Source: Tetracentron sinense (lineage: Eukaryota > Streptophyta > Magnoliopsida > Trochodendrales > Trochodendraceae). From it: a DNA stretch of 64,000 nt. The stretch spans positions 22,451,250 through 22,515,249 of the forward strand of contig CM026570.1 of assembly GCA_015143295.1 (NCBI GenBank). The letters are read 5' to 3'. Position numbers and translations under genes: made by a program. Within the stretch, counting starts at the first letter, position 1. Each line of letters opens with the position of its first letter. The notes beneath the pieces are model-generated. The model made no database searches. It was not told the DNA's origin and saw only the letters and a list, made by a program, of their open reading frames with translations. This document shows, piece by piece, positions 22,092-34,429 of the stretch.

Positions 22092-24945
22092 TGTGAGCAT
22101 GGGATTCCGCCCTCACAAAAAAATTATTGTGTTTAGAGTCACCACATATTCATTCAAAAATGATAAGTCTCCGGGTAGTGGATAAGGTCTTAGTTTGTGG
22201 TAGAGGTCTAGGTAAGAGGTTCGGTTAAGTCCGGGGAAGGTGTTATGCACCCCGAGACTTTCATTTTTCAATAGTTTCCTACTTTCTAGGTGTAAGCCAA
22301 TTAAAGTCAAAGTTTGTTCAAATACCTAAGTGTTTAAAATAATACTAATCTAAGAAAGAAAAGCTAACTAGGGTCAAACTCAGGTTGGGTTGTCTACGTA
22401 CTCACAAAGTGAGATCAGACCGAGCGTAGCTCTGACACATAGGCCCGTGTCAAGGCTAAGGTGTATATGTGTGCGCACCAAGGGTGGCTAATGGACTAGT
22501 CCGGTAGACTAGAGTTTGGTTGACCGAGTTTGGTCAAGTGCATGGTTTAAGCCCGATAGGCTTAGGGTTAATCCGGTAGACTAAGGATTAGGCCCGGGAG
22601 GTCAAGGGGTAAGTCCGGTAGACTTGATTTAGGCCCGGTAGGCCAAAATCGAAGAAAACCAAGGTTAGGGTTGAACTAACCATGTTTAGAGTTGCTAACC
22701 ACAGTTGAGGGTAACAAGGGTGAGCCCGATAGGCTGATATTGGGCCTGGTAGGCCAAGGGTGAGCTCGGTAGGTAAAGTGATTAGGCCCGGTAGGCCAAA
22801 ATCAAATTTAATCGAGGTTGGGGTTACTAACCGAAGCTAAATGGGAATAGTAATCATGGTTAGGGATGCTAACCATGATAAATGTACCAAAGCATAAATA
22901 TTTTGGACACATGCAATGCTTTCAGGATTTTTGAAAAATTTTTCAGATTTTTCTAAGGGTTAAGGGTTGCTTAACCATAGTTAAAAGTTAATCGAGGTTA
23001 GGTTAACCCCAGTTAAAAGGTCCAAGCAGGTCAGGATGGGCCTAGAGAGTATAGCAGGGCTTAGAGTGACCTCCTACCAGGTTTGGACCCTGTGTAAAAG
23101 CCCAAAAGACAGAAAATAGATAATGGCGGTAAAGATATTACCGCCATTATCATACATTTCCAGGTTGACTTTGTTGGTTTGGTATAGGGGTTAGGGATGA
23201 AGTCATGGGGTCGTGGACCCACAGACTTGAAGAGGGGAGTGCTTTGAGTGTTCATGGCCTTCAGTTAGACCAAGGGAAGGTCTGGAGTGGGCCCCACAGA
23301 GGGTTGAACTCATTGTATTGGGTATACTATAATGGCGGTAGATAGTCTACCACCACTAAGCTAACTTTTGTTTTGAGGTCTGTTAACTATGGTTAAGCAA
23401 TAGTGAGCAACCTGGAATGATCAGGGTAGAAAGCTAAGAGGTAGGGGGACCTAACCATGGCCCTAAAATGGACCAGGACCCACTAATAGGGGTGCAACAA
23501 TGGCTGCAAAGTAAAGGCCAGGAATGACGGTAATTATTCTACTGTCATTCCTGGATTTTTCTAGAAAAAAATTTCTCCTTTACGGGGGCTGCACCAATAG
23601 GTTCCAGGGGATCCCTCATGACTTGAGGGACCCTCAGAAGCCTTAGGGAGGTTTTTTACTATAGGGGGTCTTGTAACTGTGTTGGAAACCTCAAAGGGGT
23701 GGGTTGCCCCCATACCTATGAGGAAGGTAGGAGGACCCCTATCCCAGGTTTGCAGCTACTGTGTAAGCAAAACAGAAACAAAATGGAATAAACAATATGC
23801 CTGGAAGAGGACCAGCGGTTTACATGGCTTTAACAAAGTAAATGATGTAATGTCGCTCTAATGAATGTTAGAGAGATGATGAGCTTTCACAAAAAATTCT
23901 AAAAAGAAGACTAGAATCCCAAAAAAGAAACAAAATGAAAAGAGAGAGGTATAGCTTTAGCTTCCACTCTCTATGGGCCTACCCATATCCACACTTGTGG
24001 GTATATAAAAAAGAAAAAATATGTACATAAAAAGGAAAAGAAAAAAAGAACATCTTCTTGCTTTTAATATAGGGTCCCTCTACACCATTAGATTGGTGTA
24101 GAGAGGCCCAACTATGTTTGAGAAATGAGAGGCCAACAAGATAGAACTAAATAAAAATGAAATAAAAAAAGAAGAGAAGATGATGAAAGAATGAGTGCCT
24201 ATTCCTCCAAGAATTCTTCTTCAATGCTCCAAGAGGTAGAGTTTTATTTAGAATCCACAAAGAAGGAGAGTTAGTGAAGAACTCTAAGCTTTTAGTCTTA
24301 AAATTTTTTCCAAACTCTAAACCTTAATTTCTTCTCACTTCTTCAAACTCAAGAGAAACACAAGTGGGTGGGAACCTTCTAGGGGTCATGAGGGATCTCT
24401 CTAAGGGGCCAAGGGATGGGTATTTATAGGAAAACTAAGAGGTTGGGTTGTGTCTTTTACATGGGGGATAAAAGGAGTTAGTGGGTAAAGAGTTGAGCGT
24501 TATAAGGAGTGTAAGAGAGTATATGGGTTGACCGTTGTAAGGGGTGTAAAAGAGTTGATGAGTTGAGTGTTGTAAAGGGTGTAAGAGAGTTGTAAGAGAG
24601 TTGATGGGTTGAGTGAACTATGAGTTATATGGGTATGGATTGTAGGATATAGGTTAGGTGGATATGGATATGTGGACTAGATCTTATGGATCATGGGTTA
24701 TTAGTAGATGCGTCATGGGTTATGGTTATTGGATTTTGACTATGACATTTAGGCTTAGGCTTTGGCTTTGGCATTTGGGTAATTAAGCTTGACTACTTGG
24801 GTTTGGGGTAGTGAAATTTGGTAACTGGACTTGATTGGGTTGTCTGGGTATAAGTTTGGCCAAATGGGCTTGGGCTTTGAGTGAACATTGGAGCCTTTGA
24901 AGAAGCGGGAAGAGAGACAGGGGGTGCAAAAATGGAGTGCTTACA
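22092..24945 (-). repeat. 3' LTR of the Ogre-like element, apparently chimeric
   Basis: 2854 bp. The outer part (22092 to about 23840) aligns well with the right LTR (36960 to about 38580). The inner part (about 23840-24945) does not, except for the terminal 30 bp reading TGTAAGCACTCC on the minus strand. A TATAAATA box (minus, 24419-24430) gives this U3 its own promoter. The inner terminus abuts integrase coding sequence with no polypurine tract between. Confidence 0.75.
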
Positions 24946-25660
24946 GAGTGCATATGGAAGCATCTCATGCCAGGTAGAGTAGTTGGTTGCCATCTTTTTT
25001 ATGATCTTCTTCATGTTCTGGTTGGCGGCTTCAACTGCATCATTGGTCTGTGGCCTATATGGCGTGGAGTTGTGATACTATATCATGAATTTCTGGCAGA
25101 GATCTGTCATCCCCTTGTTGCAGAAGTTGAGAACATTGTCTGTTACAATCTCAAATGAGATACCATATCGGCAGATGATATCCTTTTTCAGAAAACGTTG
25201 AACCATAGAGGTTGTGACGTTGGCCTAAGAGGCTACCTTGACCCATTTTTTGAAGTAATCGATTGCAACCAGAATGAATTGATGTCCGTTTGATACTTTC
25301 AAGGTTATGGACCTGATGATGTCGATGCCCCAAGCTGAGAATGGCATGAAGCAGTGAGATTGTACAGCCTGGTCAGTGGTGCATTGATTCGGTCGGCATA
25401 GATTTGGCATTGGTGGTACTTCTATACATGCTAACAGTCAGATTCCATTGTAGATCAGTAGTAGCCCAGCCTGAGCATCTTCTTGAAGAGCATTAACTCG
25501 TTCATGTGTGGGTCGCAAGTTCCTCCATGAACTTCCTCAACTACTTGTGCAGCTTCACGAGTGTCGAGGCATCTGAGCCAGATCATGTTCAGCGATCTCT
25601 TGTAAAATATTCTTCCAAAGAGGACAAACTGAATGACCAGTCTTCTGATTGTCTGACAGT
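24946..25660 (-). pseudogene. Gypsy integrase, truncated by LTR junction
   Basis: Integrase normally joins element cDNA to host DNA. Readable pieces include CRPNQC (zinc-binding region), FSAWGIDIIRSI and SNGHQFILVAIDYFKKWV of the catalytic core (25225-25410), and NYSTWHEMLPYAL (about 24955-25000). Several frameshifts are present, and the region of the second catalytic Asp is scrambled. The frame stops being integrase exactly where the LTR terminus TGTAAGCAC begins, so the remainder of the core and the whole C-terminal domain are gone. The protein cannot be functional. Ty3/gypsy is clear from the phrases; Tat/Ogre lineage follows from context. Confidence 0.85.
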
Positions 25661-25799
25661 CCATTTTAGTGGCATCGGGCGGGAAGGTCCCGTCATTGAG
25701 ATACTGTTTGATGTCCGTATACCAAGACTTGTTGTCTGATACCTCTTCAATTTGAAGACAGTAGGCAGGCTGATCCTATTGTTGAATCTCGATTGGCCA

Positions 25800-25930
25800 G
25801 AGCAGGATGCCCCTGAGGTTTGTACCATTGAGGTGAGGGTAGCCAATGCATCGAAAAATCTGTTGTGGTTCTTGAACCTGTGGCTGAAGCTGATTCTTCT
25901 TAACCGAGTGATTAACACGTTGAGGTAGGC
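25800..25930 (-). pseudogene. RNase H, 3' portion
   Basis: Reads AYLNVLITRLRRISFSHRFK then NHNRFFDALATLTSMVQ, the C-terminal end of the Tat/Ogre RNase H. It joins the piece beginning at 28715 once the nested solo LTR and one copy of the TAGGC duplication are removed. Confidence 0.8.
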
Positions 25931-28709
25931 TGTCACGACCCAAAATACCTCATACAAGTTAGGATACTTTAGCGTCGTGAACTCATTACCAAACCATCCT
26001 TTACAACATATAAATCCTATACAATATATAAAACATATGATAGCAGAAGCAGAACAAACTTTTTCTTTCTATACATACTTTAATCCAAGCTTATATACAA
26101 AACCAAAATAAGGTGTGAACAACTTCACTCAAATTAATTTATATACAAGACACTCCCTCTCATCACTCAAACACAGGGCCACCACCTATCAATTACCCTC
26201 TGATGCTCCTGAAGCTCCTCCTGAGTAGGCACCTCCTCAATATACTCCTTGATCCACGGCTCCTGAGCATGTGCATCAACAGGACCTGCCGACATAATAT
26301 GTACGGCTGAGTATTGAATACTCTGTGTATACAAACTACTAGATAGTAATCTCATAAACAATAATACATCATATATCGATGTTTAATAATTTTACATGCA
26401 TTCCTGAAATCAGAGTGTGGAAAAAAAATAATATCATGTACATATATCTCGGAAAATCTTGTAAAACATCTTCTTATCATCTTTTATCTTTGCATATACG
26501 GTATGTAAAATACCTTAGTTTCTCATCTTTTATTATCTTCTCATGTATGGGTATTTATAATACCTTGGTATTCATATTTTATTATCTCCTCATGTAAAGG
26601 TATTTAAAATACTTTGGTATTCATCTTTTGCTACCTCGGGAGTCGGACAACTAGTACCTGTACCCACATAAACTGGGTGGCTTAATATTATCCTCACCTT
26701 TGGCTACCTTCGGAGTGGATGACCAGTATCCATTTCCCTTCCAGGCAGCCTACTATCATTGGAGTCCAATGCCAGTATTCATTTCCCTTTCAGGTAGCCT
26801 GCTATCGTGCCTCCCTGTCGACTTTCACTACATACTTCTTGTAACCTCTTTTGTCTCTTATACTTTCCATATACTTCTTTTGCTTCTTGTACTTTTCTCT
26901 TCTTATTCTTGTATTACATCTTATATACTTATACTTTTTCTTTTTGATATTCATAATTTAGAAAAACTTTATCATGTATATGCATATGTGTCAGTGTAGC
27001 AGTTATGAATAATTTGGTAAACATAAAGGAAACACTTTACATATGGTCATATAGCCAATACTCAACATGATTCATCTATCGCAATAGCCCATATACAATT
27101 AAATCACACAATTTCAATCACGTCGAAAATAAGGTTTTTCTCCTTTGTTTTTCCCAAAACTTGTGTCTTTTAACATGTTTTTCATCTTTGGATACTAACA
27201 TATAGAACATTTAACTATTTACCATCTTTATTCATTGGTTAAAGGCATAGCATCATCACAAGTTAACTCACATCACAATTCATAGGATTTTATCTTGCTT
27301 TAGAAAAGGGCTTATGAAATTAAAGACTAGGAGAGTGTATTTGCACATACACAAGGCCATATATACATATACTTATCAAGAAACCATGCTTCTCATCTTT
27401 GGTTTATAGAATTAAAATTTAGTAGAGTGTATCTACCTTGAAAATTTAGGGAAGAGCTTGAGAAGACTTGAGAACATGAGATCCAAGCTTCAATGGTGAA
27501 ATCCGTGCTTGAAGGATAAGATCAAAGCTTAAATGGTGAAATCCGTGATTGAGAGAGAAGATTCAAGCTTGAGGAAGCTTGGAAAGCATGGATTCAAGCT
27601 CCTCCTTGATCTCACAAGAAAATCCTCTTTGGAACCCTAGGTTCTCTCCCCTTTTCTCTCAAAATATGTTTATCAAAGTGTTAGAAGCTTTAATCCCATG
27701 AAAATTGAATATTTATAGGACTAGGATTGTCAAAATAACGCTCATACCCTTTCAAATCCCATTTTGCACGATCCTTACGCATGTACTCGTCGATGAGTGG
27801 GTTCCAATCGTTGATGAGGGGGTTACAGTCGTCGACAAGTGCCATTTTTTTGCATTCTATTCGCTTCACTTATCAATGAGTTCAAGGCACTCGGCGACGA
27901 GTGGATATTCTGACTGGGTTGAGTTTTTCCCGCTTTGGTATTCTAACCATAACTTTTGACTCGCTTATCGGATTTTGACGATTCAACTTGTATTGGACTC
28001 GTCATTCGAAGATGAACAATTTTTTTCTGATAGATAAATCCTAATTCTGGGTTTTTAATTACCTAAATGGGCTCTAAAGAGAACTGGTCTAGAAATTGAT
28101 TTCAATAGCCCAGATTTTCAGCAGACCCGGTCTTGGAAATCTAACTTTTAACTCAACTCCGACTCATAATCTGAAATAATGGTAAACATGAACCTCGAAG
28201 AGGATTCTAATACCTTTTCAAAAATTTAAGAATCACTCAATTCCGAGCAACGGTGACTAAACTAGAGCTTCATAAAGTTGAGGGTAATGCCAAGACATAC
28301 CTCTTTAACACTTGAAACATTTCGGGTGCTTTCACACTATTTTCCCTTGGCTCCTACCCTACTCACACTTCATGACTTATTCTCCATAGGTTTGTAACCC
28401 ACTTAGGTGATCATTGAATTTCACACCAGTATGCATGAGAGGCGACCTCTTTGTGCCTCGCGTAATAGCACTATTTACTTACAACCTATTTAAGACTAAG
28501 GGTATTTTATACCCTTGCTTTTACCCACTTAGAGTATCTTCATACTCTCTTTTTGAGACTCAAGACATGAACCTAAAACCCTCACTTGACTCACCATAAT
28601 ACCAAGAACACAATGAAAGGGCTTTATGCCTTTACACACACCATATAAAGGCACTATTTACTAATATTGTTCATATATAGCACAGTGAACTAAGTTTTGG
28701 GGTTCTACA
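25931..28709 (-). mobile_element. Gypsy solo LTR nested in RNase H (TSD TAGGC)
   Basis: 2779 bp from TGTCACGACCC to GGGGTTCTACA on the plus strand; in element direction TGTAGAACCCC to GGGTCGTGACA. Flanked by TAGGC at 25926-25930 and 28710-28714. A TATAAATA box on the minus strand (27710-27717) supports minus orientation. It has no internal coding region. Its ends differ from the Ogre-like LTRs, so it is another gypsy family, possibly Tekay/Del-like from the GGGTCGTGACA end (inferred). It interrupts the RNase H frame after the host element had landed. Confidence 0.88.
27786..27902. repeat. CTCGTCGAYGAGT motif cluster in solo LTR U3
   Basis: Four near-palindromic copies lie at 27786-27798, 27807-27819, 27826-27840 and 27888-27902 (for example CTCGTCGATGAGT, ACTCGGCGACGAGT), just upstream of the minus-strand TATA box. 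They resemble the copia LTR cluster at 2187-2311. Confidence 0.6.
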
Positions 28710-28714
28710 TAGGC

Positions 28715-29420
28715 CAAGTATGGGACTACCCATGCTTCTCGGATGGTCCAAGATTCATTTGCCTGACAGATTACCAAAGATGAGTTGCCGTATACATCTA
28801 TCTCTTCAATCCTGATGCCTAGGGCTTCTTTTAGTCCAGTTATGGACGCCTCATATTCTGCTTCGTTGTTTGAACATCTGAATTACAGCTTAACTGAGAT
28901 TAAGAGGTGTGCTCCTTAGGTGAGATCAGGACTGCTCCCGCATCGTGTCCATAATTGTTAGTAGCTTCGTCGAAGTATAACTCTCAACTGAGGTATTACT
29001 GCTCTTCAGGCTCTATATACAGGATGACTTTATCTGGAAACTGATCATGTATTGAGACGTAGTCCTGTGCTGGACTGTGGGATAGGTGATCTACAATTGC
29101 CTGCTCCTTGATTGACTTCTGAGTCATGTACATGATGTCAAATTCAGGCAACATCATGAGCCATCGGGCTGCCCTTCCGGTAGTGGCTGGCTTTTCTAGT
29201 AGTTACTTGAGTGGATCCATCCTGGAGATCAGGATTACCGAGTAGGAGAGCAGATAGTGCCGCAAACGTTGAGTAGCCCAGACCAATGTCAAGTTTTCTC
29301 AAGTGGGCTGTACTTCTCTTCGTACTCTAGCAAGCGCTTACTAATGTAGTAGATGGCTTGCTCTGTTTTGCCTGTCTCGTCATATTGCGCTAAGACACAC
29401 CCATGGAGGTCTCCTGTATC
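28715..29420 (-). pseudogene. RNase H, 5' portion and RT connection
   Basis: Reads ALGIRIEEIDVYGNSSLVIC then QANESWTIREAWVVPYLAYL up to the nested LTR. This is the plant gypsy RNase H with the conserved Y-x-D/N-S segment (here N replaces the usual Asp). The upstream part toward RT is recognisable only in scraps because of frameshifts and stops. RNase H would remove RNA from the RNA-DNA hybrid during reverse transcription. Not functional: it is interrupted, has lost a key residue and is frameshifted. Confidence 0.75.
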
Positions 29421-29599
29421 GAGATGTAGAATAGCAGTGGCCGTCCCGTTATGGGAGGCACAAGTACTGGAGGATGGATAAGATACTGCTTTATTCTGTC
29501 AAAGGCTTCCTGACACTCGTTTGTCTAGACTGTGGGTACGCTCTTCCGAAGAAGCTTGAAGATCAACTCGCATATCGGAGTGAGCTGAGAGATGAATCG

Positions 29600-30360
29600 G
29601 TTGATGTACTGAATTCTGCCCAGGAACCCAATGATCTCCTTTTCAATTTAGGGTGTCGGCATTTCGATGATAGCTCTGGTTTTAGTTGGATTAATCTTGA
29701 TGCCTCTCTTGCTGATTATGAAGCCCATGAGCTTTCCTGATGAGGCTCTAAAGACATATTTGGCTAGATTCAGTCGTAAACTAAATTCTCTGAGTCTTTC
29801 ACATAGTCTTTTCAGATCTTCAGGGTGCTTCCTGCCAGTTAGTGATTTGACAATCATGTCATCCACATAGATTTCAGCTGACTTGTGGATCATGTCGTGG
29901 AACAGTGCTATCATGACCATCTAATAGGTTGCCTCTGTATTCTTGAGCCCGAAGGGTATGACATTATAGCAGAATGTGTCCCAAAGTGTGATAAATGAGG
30001 TTTTCTCCATGTCCTCTCCTGCCATTCTGATTTGGTTGTACCCGAAAAATCATCCATGAATGAGAGTGTCTCGTGACCTGTAGTATTGTCGACCAGGATG
30101 TTGATATGCGGAAGAGATTTAGGTTTTACCTTGTTCAGATTTCAGTTTTCGATGCACATTCGGACTTGTGTCCTTCTTGGGTATCGGTACGATGTTGGCT
30201 AATCATTCAAGATAGGTTGCCACTGCCAGGAAGCCTGCTTTGATCTGCTTCTCAACCTCTTTCTTAACTTTCTGTGACCATTCGGGCCTCATCTTTTTCA
30301 GTTTCTGCTTAACTTGTCTGATTTCTGGGTTCAGGGGCAGTCTGTGTACCACCAAAGATC
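29600..30360 (-). pseudogene. Gypsy reverse transcriptase
   Basis: The catalytic motif YVDDMIVKS is intact at about 29843-29869, followed by KHPEDLKRLCERLREFSLRL and KLMGFIISKRGI. Upstream phrases are KMRPEWSQKVKKEVEKQI, NIVPIPKK and SFMDDFSGYNQIRMA (about 30030-30075), the last split by a frameshift, then FCYNVIPFGLKN. In-frame TAG stops and at least two frameshifts kill it. Upstream to about 30700 more of the RT N-terminal linker is likely but diverged. Identification is firm; the lineage is consistent with Tat/Ogre. Confidence 0.9.
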
Positions 30361-30699
30361 GGTCCAAGCCGGGCATGTCTTCATATGACTAGGCGAAGAT
30401 GTCACTGTAGCTCTTCAAGAAACTGATCATGTTTGTTCTCTACTGTAGGCTCATGGTTATGCCAATCTTGACGAGCTAAGGATTGTCTTCGGAACCGAGG
30501 CTTATGGTCTCTGTGTCCTCGATGTTAGACTACAGGATCCCTTCACTGTGCTCTAGGACGTCCAAAATCTCTTGAGACGGTTCCTCTTCCTATTCTGAGT
30601 CGTACTCAACTTCCGAAAGTTCAAGGAGTGTTTCGGGGATAGCCTTATCAGAGGTGATTTCCTGAAAAATCATTTAGCTTAGTTTAGCATTTTTTTGTT

Positions 30700-31144
30700 A
30701 ATTTTGTTGGCTTCAGAACACTAGGCCTTCCAAGGGAAGAGTCCGTGTGATTTCGTCATCAATCAGATGAAATATTTTATGCAAAACATGTTTTTGAGTC
30801 AAAATATCAGATTTTATAGATAAAATATGACGGTTGTTTACAAAATTGCTGACTTAACTAAAAAGGCCGACAGTGGCCTGACATTTGAATTTTACAATGG
30901 GAGCAAAAGAGAAGATAGAAGGAGGAGGAGAATGGTGTTTCGGTCACTATTTAATCGAACCAACCTGCCCTATAACTTGTTTGCCTCGGCCCTGAATGGC
31001 CTCGATGGTTAGAGCCTCCGTCCACCAATGGATCAGTGGTTGGTGACTGGATGATACCTCGGCGCTGTTGGAGAGGGTGTAGACCTGCTCTCCAGCTGGA
31101 TCTTCTATTTCTATGGCTTCTTCGACAATCAGCTCATCGAACAT
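30700..31144 (-). other. Linker between protease and RT
   Basis: Contains the minus-strand frame 30947-31144 (start MFDELIVEEAIEIEDPAGEQ) with no catalytic motif. It fits the acidic linker found between protease and RT in Tat-type polyproteins. Confidence 0.45.
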
Positions 31145-31499
31145 CTATGCCATGATGAATATTTCTGGATCCGGAATCCCTGAAGACTCAACACTGGGCT
31201 GGGGGTCTGATGAACTGGTAACTGGTGCAAGAGGTGTTTCTTGGTAGGGCTTAAAGGTTCCCACTGGAAAGGTTACAGAGAAATGAGGTCGGGGTTCTGG
31301 CTTCACTGACCGGTTGTTCCTCTTTGTAAATTTGGAGAGATAGTCCTCGAATTTGGGCTTGTACCCTAATTCGAATAGTGGCGTGTAGCGTGGAGGTATG
31401 TATCTCTTCTTTATGCCCTGGTTTCTGACTCCTAAGCCTAACCCTGATTGATAATTCATTCTGGCCATTATCTTGACAAATAGCGGCACCGACTACTTG
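31145..31499 (-). pseudogene. Pol segment with glycine-rich (G-patch-like) motif
   Basis: Reads MARMNYQSGLGLGVRNQGIK then KFEDYLSKF. The Y-x-G-x-G-L-G motif after protease is typical of Tat/Ogre polyproteins. One open frame of 114 codons, interrupted upstream and downstream. Confidence 0.7.
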
Positions 31500-32304
31500 C
31501 TTTGCTCTTCTACCCTAGCGATAGAACTGACTTACTTAAACTAGTATGTTATGAAAGTTGTACTTTACCCTAGCTCTTGGATGTCCCCAAAGGAACTAGT
31601 CATCTCCTCTGAAGGGATCACAACCAAATGGTCTTCCTGGATGAATTTGATTCTCTGGTAGAGAAGAGGGAATGGCTCCAGCCGCGTGGATCCACGGCCT
31701 CCCAATGAGCAAGATGAATGAGGCAGGCACATTCATAACTTGAAAGTTTGTTCTGAACTAAGCTGGTCCAACCCTGATGGTTAAGTCTATGTCACCTAGG
31801 TTTTGCCTGGTAGAGTTGTCGAAAGCCCTGATTGTCATGGGTCTCTTCTTCACCTGATTGAGATTTAGCCTCAGGCTTTATAGTGTTGACAATGTGCAGA
31901 CGTTCAAGCCGGAGCCATTATCGATTAGCACCGATGATAATGTCTTGTCCATCCCTATTACTGTCGGCTATTTCCTCTTCAGTGAAGGAGATAATTCTAG
32001 ATTCGAGTACCTGCCCCACCATATACCCTAGTTTCTCGGGTATGATGCCTGGTGTTACATGGGCATTGTTAAATATCCGGAGCAACTGCTTCCGATGATG
32101 CTCGAAAGTTAGAAGAAGACCCAAGATAGAAATTTGTGTTGGAACTTTGCTCAACTGCTGAATAATGTTGAACTCCTCTGCCTTTTCCAAGATTTTCAGC
32201 ATGACTGCTGAGTCTACTGCTTCTTTCTTTGAGTCTGACACCCCTATTTTCTCCTTCTCTGTTCCCTTTGCCTTTGCTGGCTCAACTGCTGGGGATTGGT
32301 ACAC
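31500..32304 (-). pseudogene. Gypsy aspartic protease and preceding domain
   Basis: The frame 31918-32304 has LEKAEEFNIIQQLSKVPTQI and EHHRKQLLRIFNNAHVTPGI, the conserved block before protease in Tat polyproteins. It runs into the active-site motif VLIDNGSGLNVC (about 31885-31920), then RAFDNSTRQNLGDIDLTIRVG and PASFILLIGRPWIHAAGAIP (about 31690-31850). The aspartic protease would cut Gag-Pol. Stops (one soon after LSTL, one at GPA*F) make it a pseudogene. Confidence 0.85.
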
Positions 32305-32739
32305 CCAGCCAGATCTGGTGAGGTAGGCTATGCTCTCACTCTCGAGGATGAGAGAGCGTGGAGTGGGTACATGGTTGAGGTCAAAAGGTGGAGAAGAGAT
32401 GTACAGGATCCGGATGGGACCTGTAGAAGTGGAGGCTTGAGCTGGGACCGTGGACCAGTTTACAGGGCAAGGGATAGTGTAGATGATCTGTTCGGGGACA
32501 AGGATCTGTACTGGAGACTGGATGGTCTGTATGTTTGATTGGAGAAAAGGGATTACGACAGGAGGTTGGTATGAAGGCCTGATGATGTCGTCATCAACTA
32601 CTGGTGCGTTGGGTCTCGATTGCCCTGCCCCAGGCTCTTCCCACTCAATAAAGTTGACTTGGTTGTTGTGTGGGGGCAGTGGCGCCTGGTTAATACTGGT
32701 GTTGTCAGGTGCTAGTTCAACCTTACCCTTATCCAGGAG

Positions 32740-34280
32740 GTCCTAGATAGCACACTTCAGACCAATGCAGTAGTCTATGGCATGGCCTTGGCCTCGGTGA
32801 AAGGCGTAGTGATGATCGGCATGGTAATTTTTGTTCTGTTTGTCAAGAGATAGGAGAAGGGTAGGGTCTCTCAATTCGAGAAGACTCTGCTTGGTCAAGA
32901 CTCTGCTTGGTCAAGAAGTCCAATAATTGGCTAAGAGTGTAGGGAAGGGGGGGGAAAGTTTCTAGGGGGATGATTCTGTCTCTGTTTTTGTTTAGTTGGT
33001 CGGGTGCTTCCGGACGTATGCTGAGACTGAGCTGCTGGAGCTGGCAATCTAATAGATGCTGTAGAAGATACCATCTAAACATCTTCTCTTCTTCTCTGAT
33101 CTCGGGGATCACTATTTCTGTTTGCTAGTACTACTGTTCTGGGGGAGCAAGCCCTAAGCTGGAGTGGATGACTACGCTCTGGATGGCTGTCTCGATGCTA
33201 GCGTTGGTTTTGACAATGGTGCCAAAATCCTTGACTGGTAATGTCAACATCAGAGTGGAGTGGGGATGCTTCAAAGTGCCCATGAAAATGTTCGCCAACT
33301 CCTCCTTAGGGATCAGAGTAGATATTTTAGCTGTCATTTCCCTCCAGCAGATAGCGTACTCCAGGAAAGATTCGTTATTATGCTGGCTCATCTGGTCTAG
33401 CTGGCTCCTTTGAGGCCAGAGTTCTTGGTTGAAGGAGTACTGCTCCACAAAATTATCCATGACATCTTGTCACGTCTTGATTCGCTACTTGTCAACCGAC
33501 ATTTACCATGTAAGGGCTGCCCCCTTCAGACTTTTCTGAAAGTACTAGATAAGCAGAAGCTGATTTTTGTTGTGTTGAAGCATGTCCCCCAGATACAACT
33601 GTATATGTTGTTTCGGGCAGTCTGTGCCGTCGTACTTGTCAAAGTTTGGCACCTTGAACCTTGGGGGTACTGCATCGCCGGATGAGAAAGTTAGGTCTTC
33701 TAATGAGATACAGGGGCTGGAAGATGTCCCCTTCATCTGTTTCATCTCCTCTTTCATCTGTTTGATTTCCTTGTGCTGGTCCCTGATGGACGGAGTGGGA
33801 TCTGAGGATGATGGTCGGTCCTGATTGACGTACGAGGCCTTGGACTGCTCATCATATTGATCATACTCTTCTCCTCTACCTGTTACACGTCCAGGCTTTG
33901 GAATGATGATAGGAATGGGCTGATGTGGCTCTGGATGAGGCTGTTCAGTAGTTTCTCCGGTAGGGATTCGGATAGAGGGTTCTTCGATTCGGGCACCAAT
34001 GAGAATCTTCAAGGATTCCAGAACACTGTCTAACTTTGCTTGCATAGCTATAATATCTGTCTGGTGAGACTGCAAGATCTCACTTGTTTGTTGATGTTGA
34101 TCGGATGGTTCTACCATCAACTTTGATTGGCTATCAGTGGAGGCTGTACTGTAGGCTTCTTCCGTGACTAGTACCTCTGTTAGGACAACATTCGCGGCAG
34201 CTGCTTCTGCAAAAATTTCAGTCATAGATCGAGTCATGTTTCGATTCATGCAACTGAAAATGATGCAACAGCTAAACATG
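32740..34280 (-). pseudogene. Gypsy gag (capsid) region
   Basis: Structural Gag region. The 244-codon frame 33545-34279 begins with a basic and coiled stretch and ends FKVPNFDKYDGTDCPKQHIQ, the plant retrotransposon capsid start. A frameshift follows, and 33131-33460 continues with FVEQYSFNQELWPQRSQLDQ and NNESFLEYAICWREMTAKIS. Next, 32843-33112 contains FPPLPYTLSQLLDFLTKQSL, and about 32740-32840 reads YAFHRGQGHAIDYCIGLKCA, the Tat-type knuckle-like motif. At least two frameshifts. About 32305-32440 encodes YLTRSGWVYQSP, the boundary to the protease region. Confidence 0.87.
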
Positions 34281-34429
34281 AAAATGCTTGATGCCAGGAA
34301 GAAGATGCTAGAAAATGATTTTTCATTGATGCATGCAAAGTGAGTACAAGACTGTGTGACTCAAGAAAGCAAAGACTCGATCCTAGGAAGGTCCGTCAGG
34401 GATTGCAAAGTCAAGTGGCCGAGGCACAC

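Noticed and set aside
22092-24945. Left LTR as an independent solo LTR inserted in integrase
   Set aside because: Its flanks differ (ACGGA left, GAGTG right), while ACGGA matches the far right end of the Ogre-like element.
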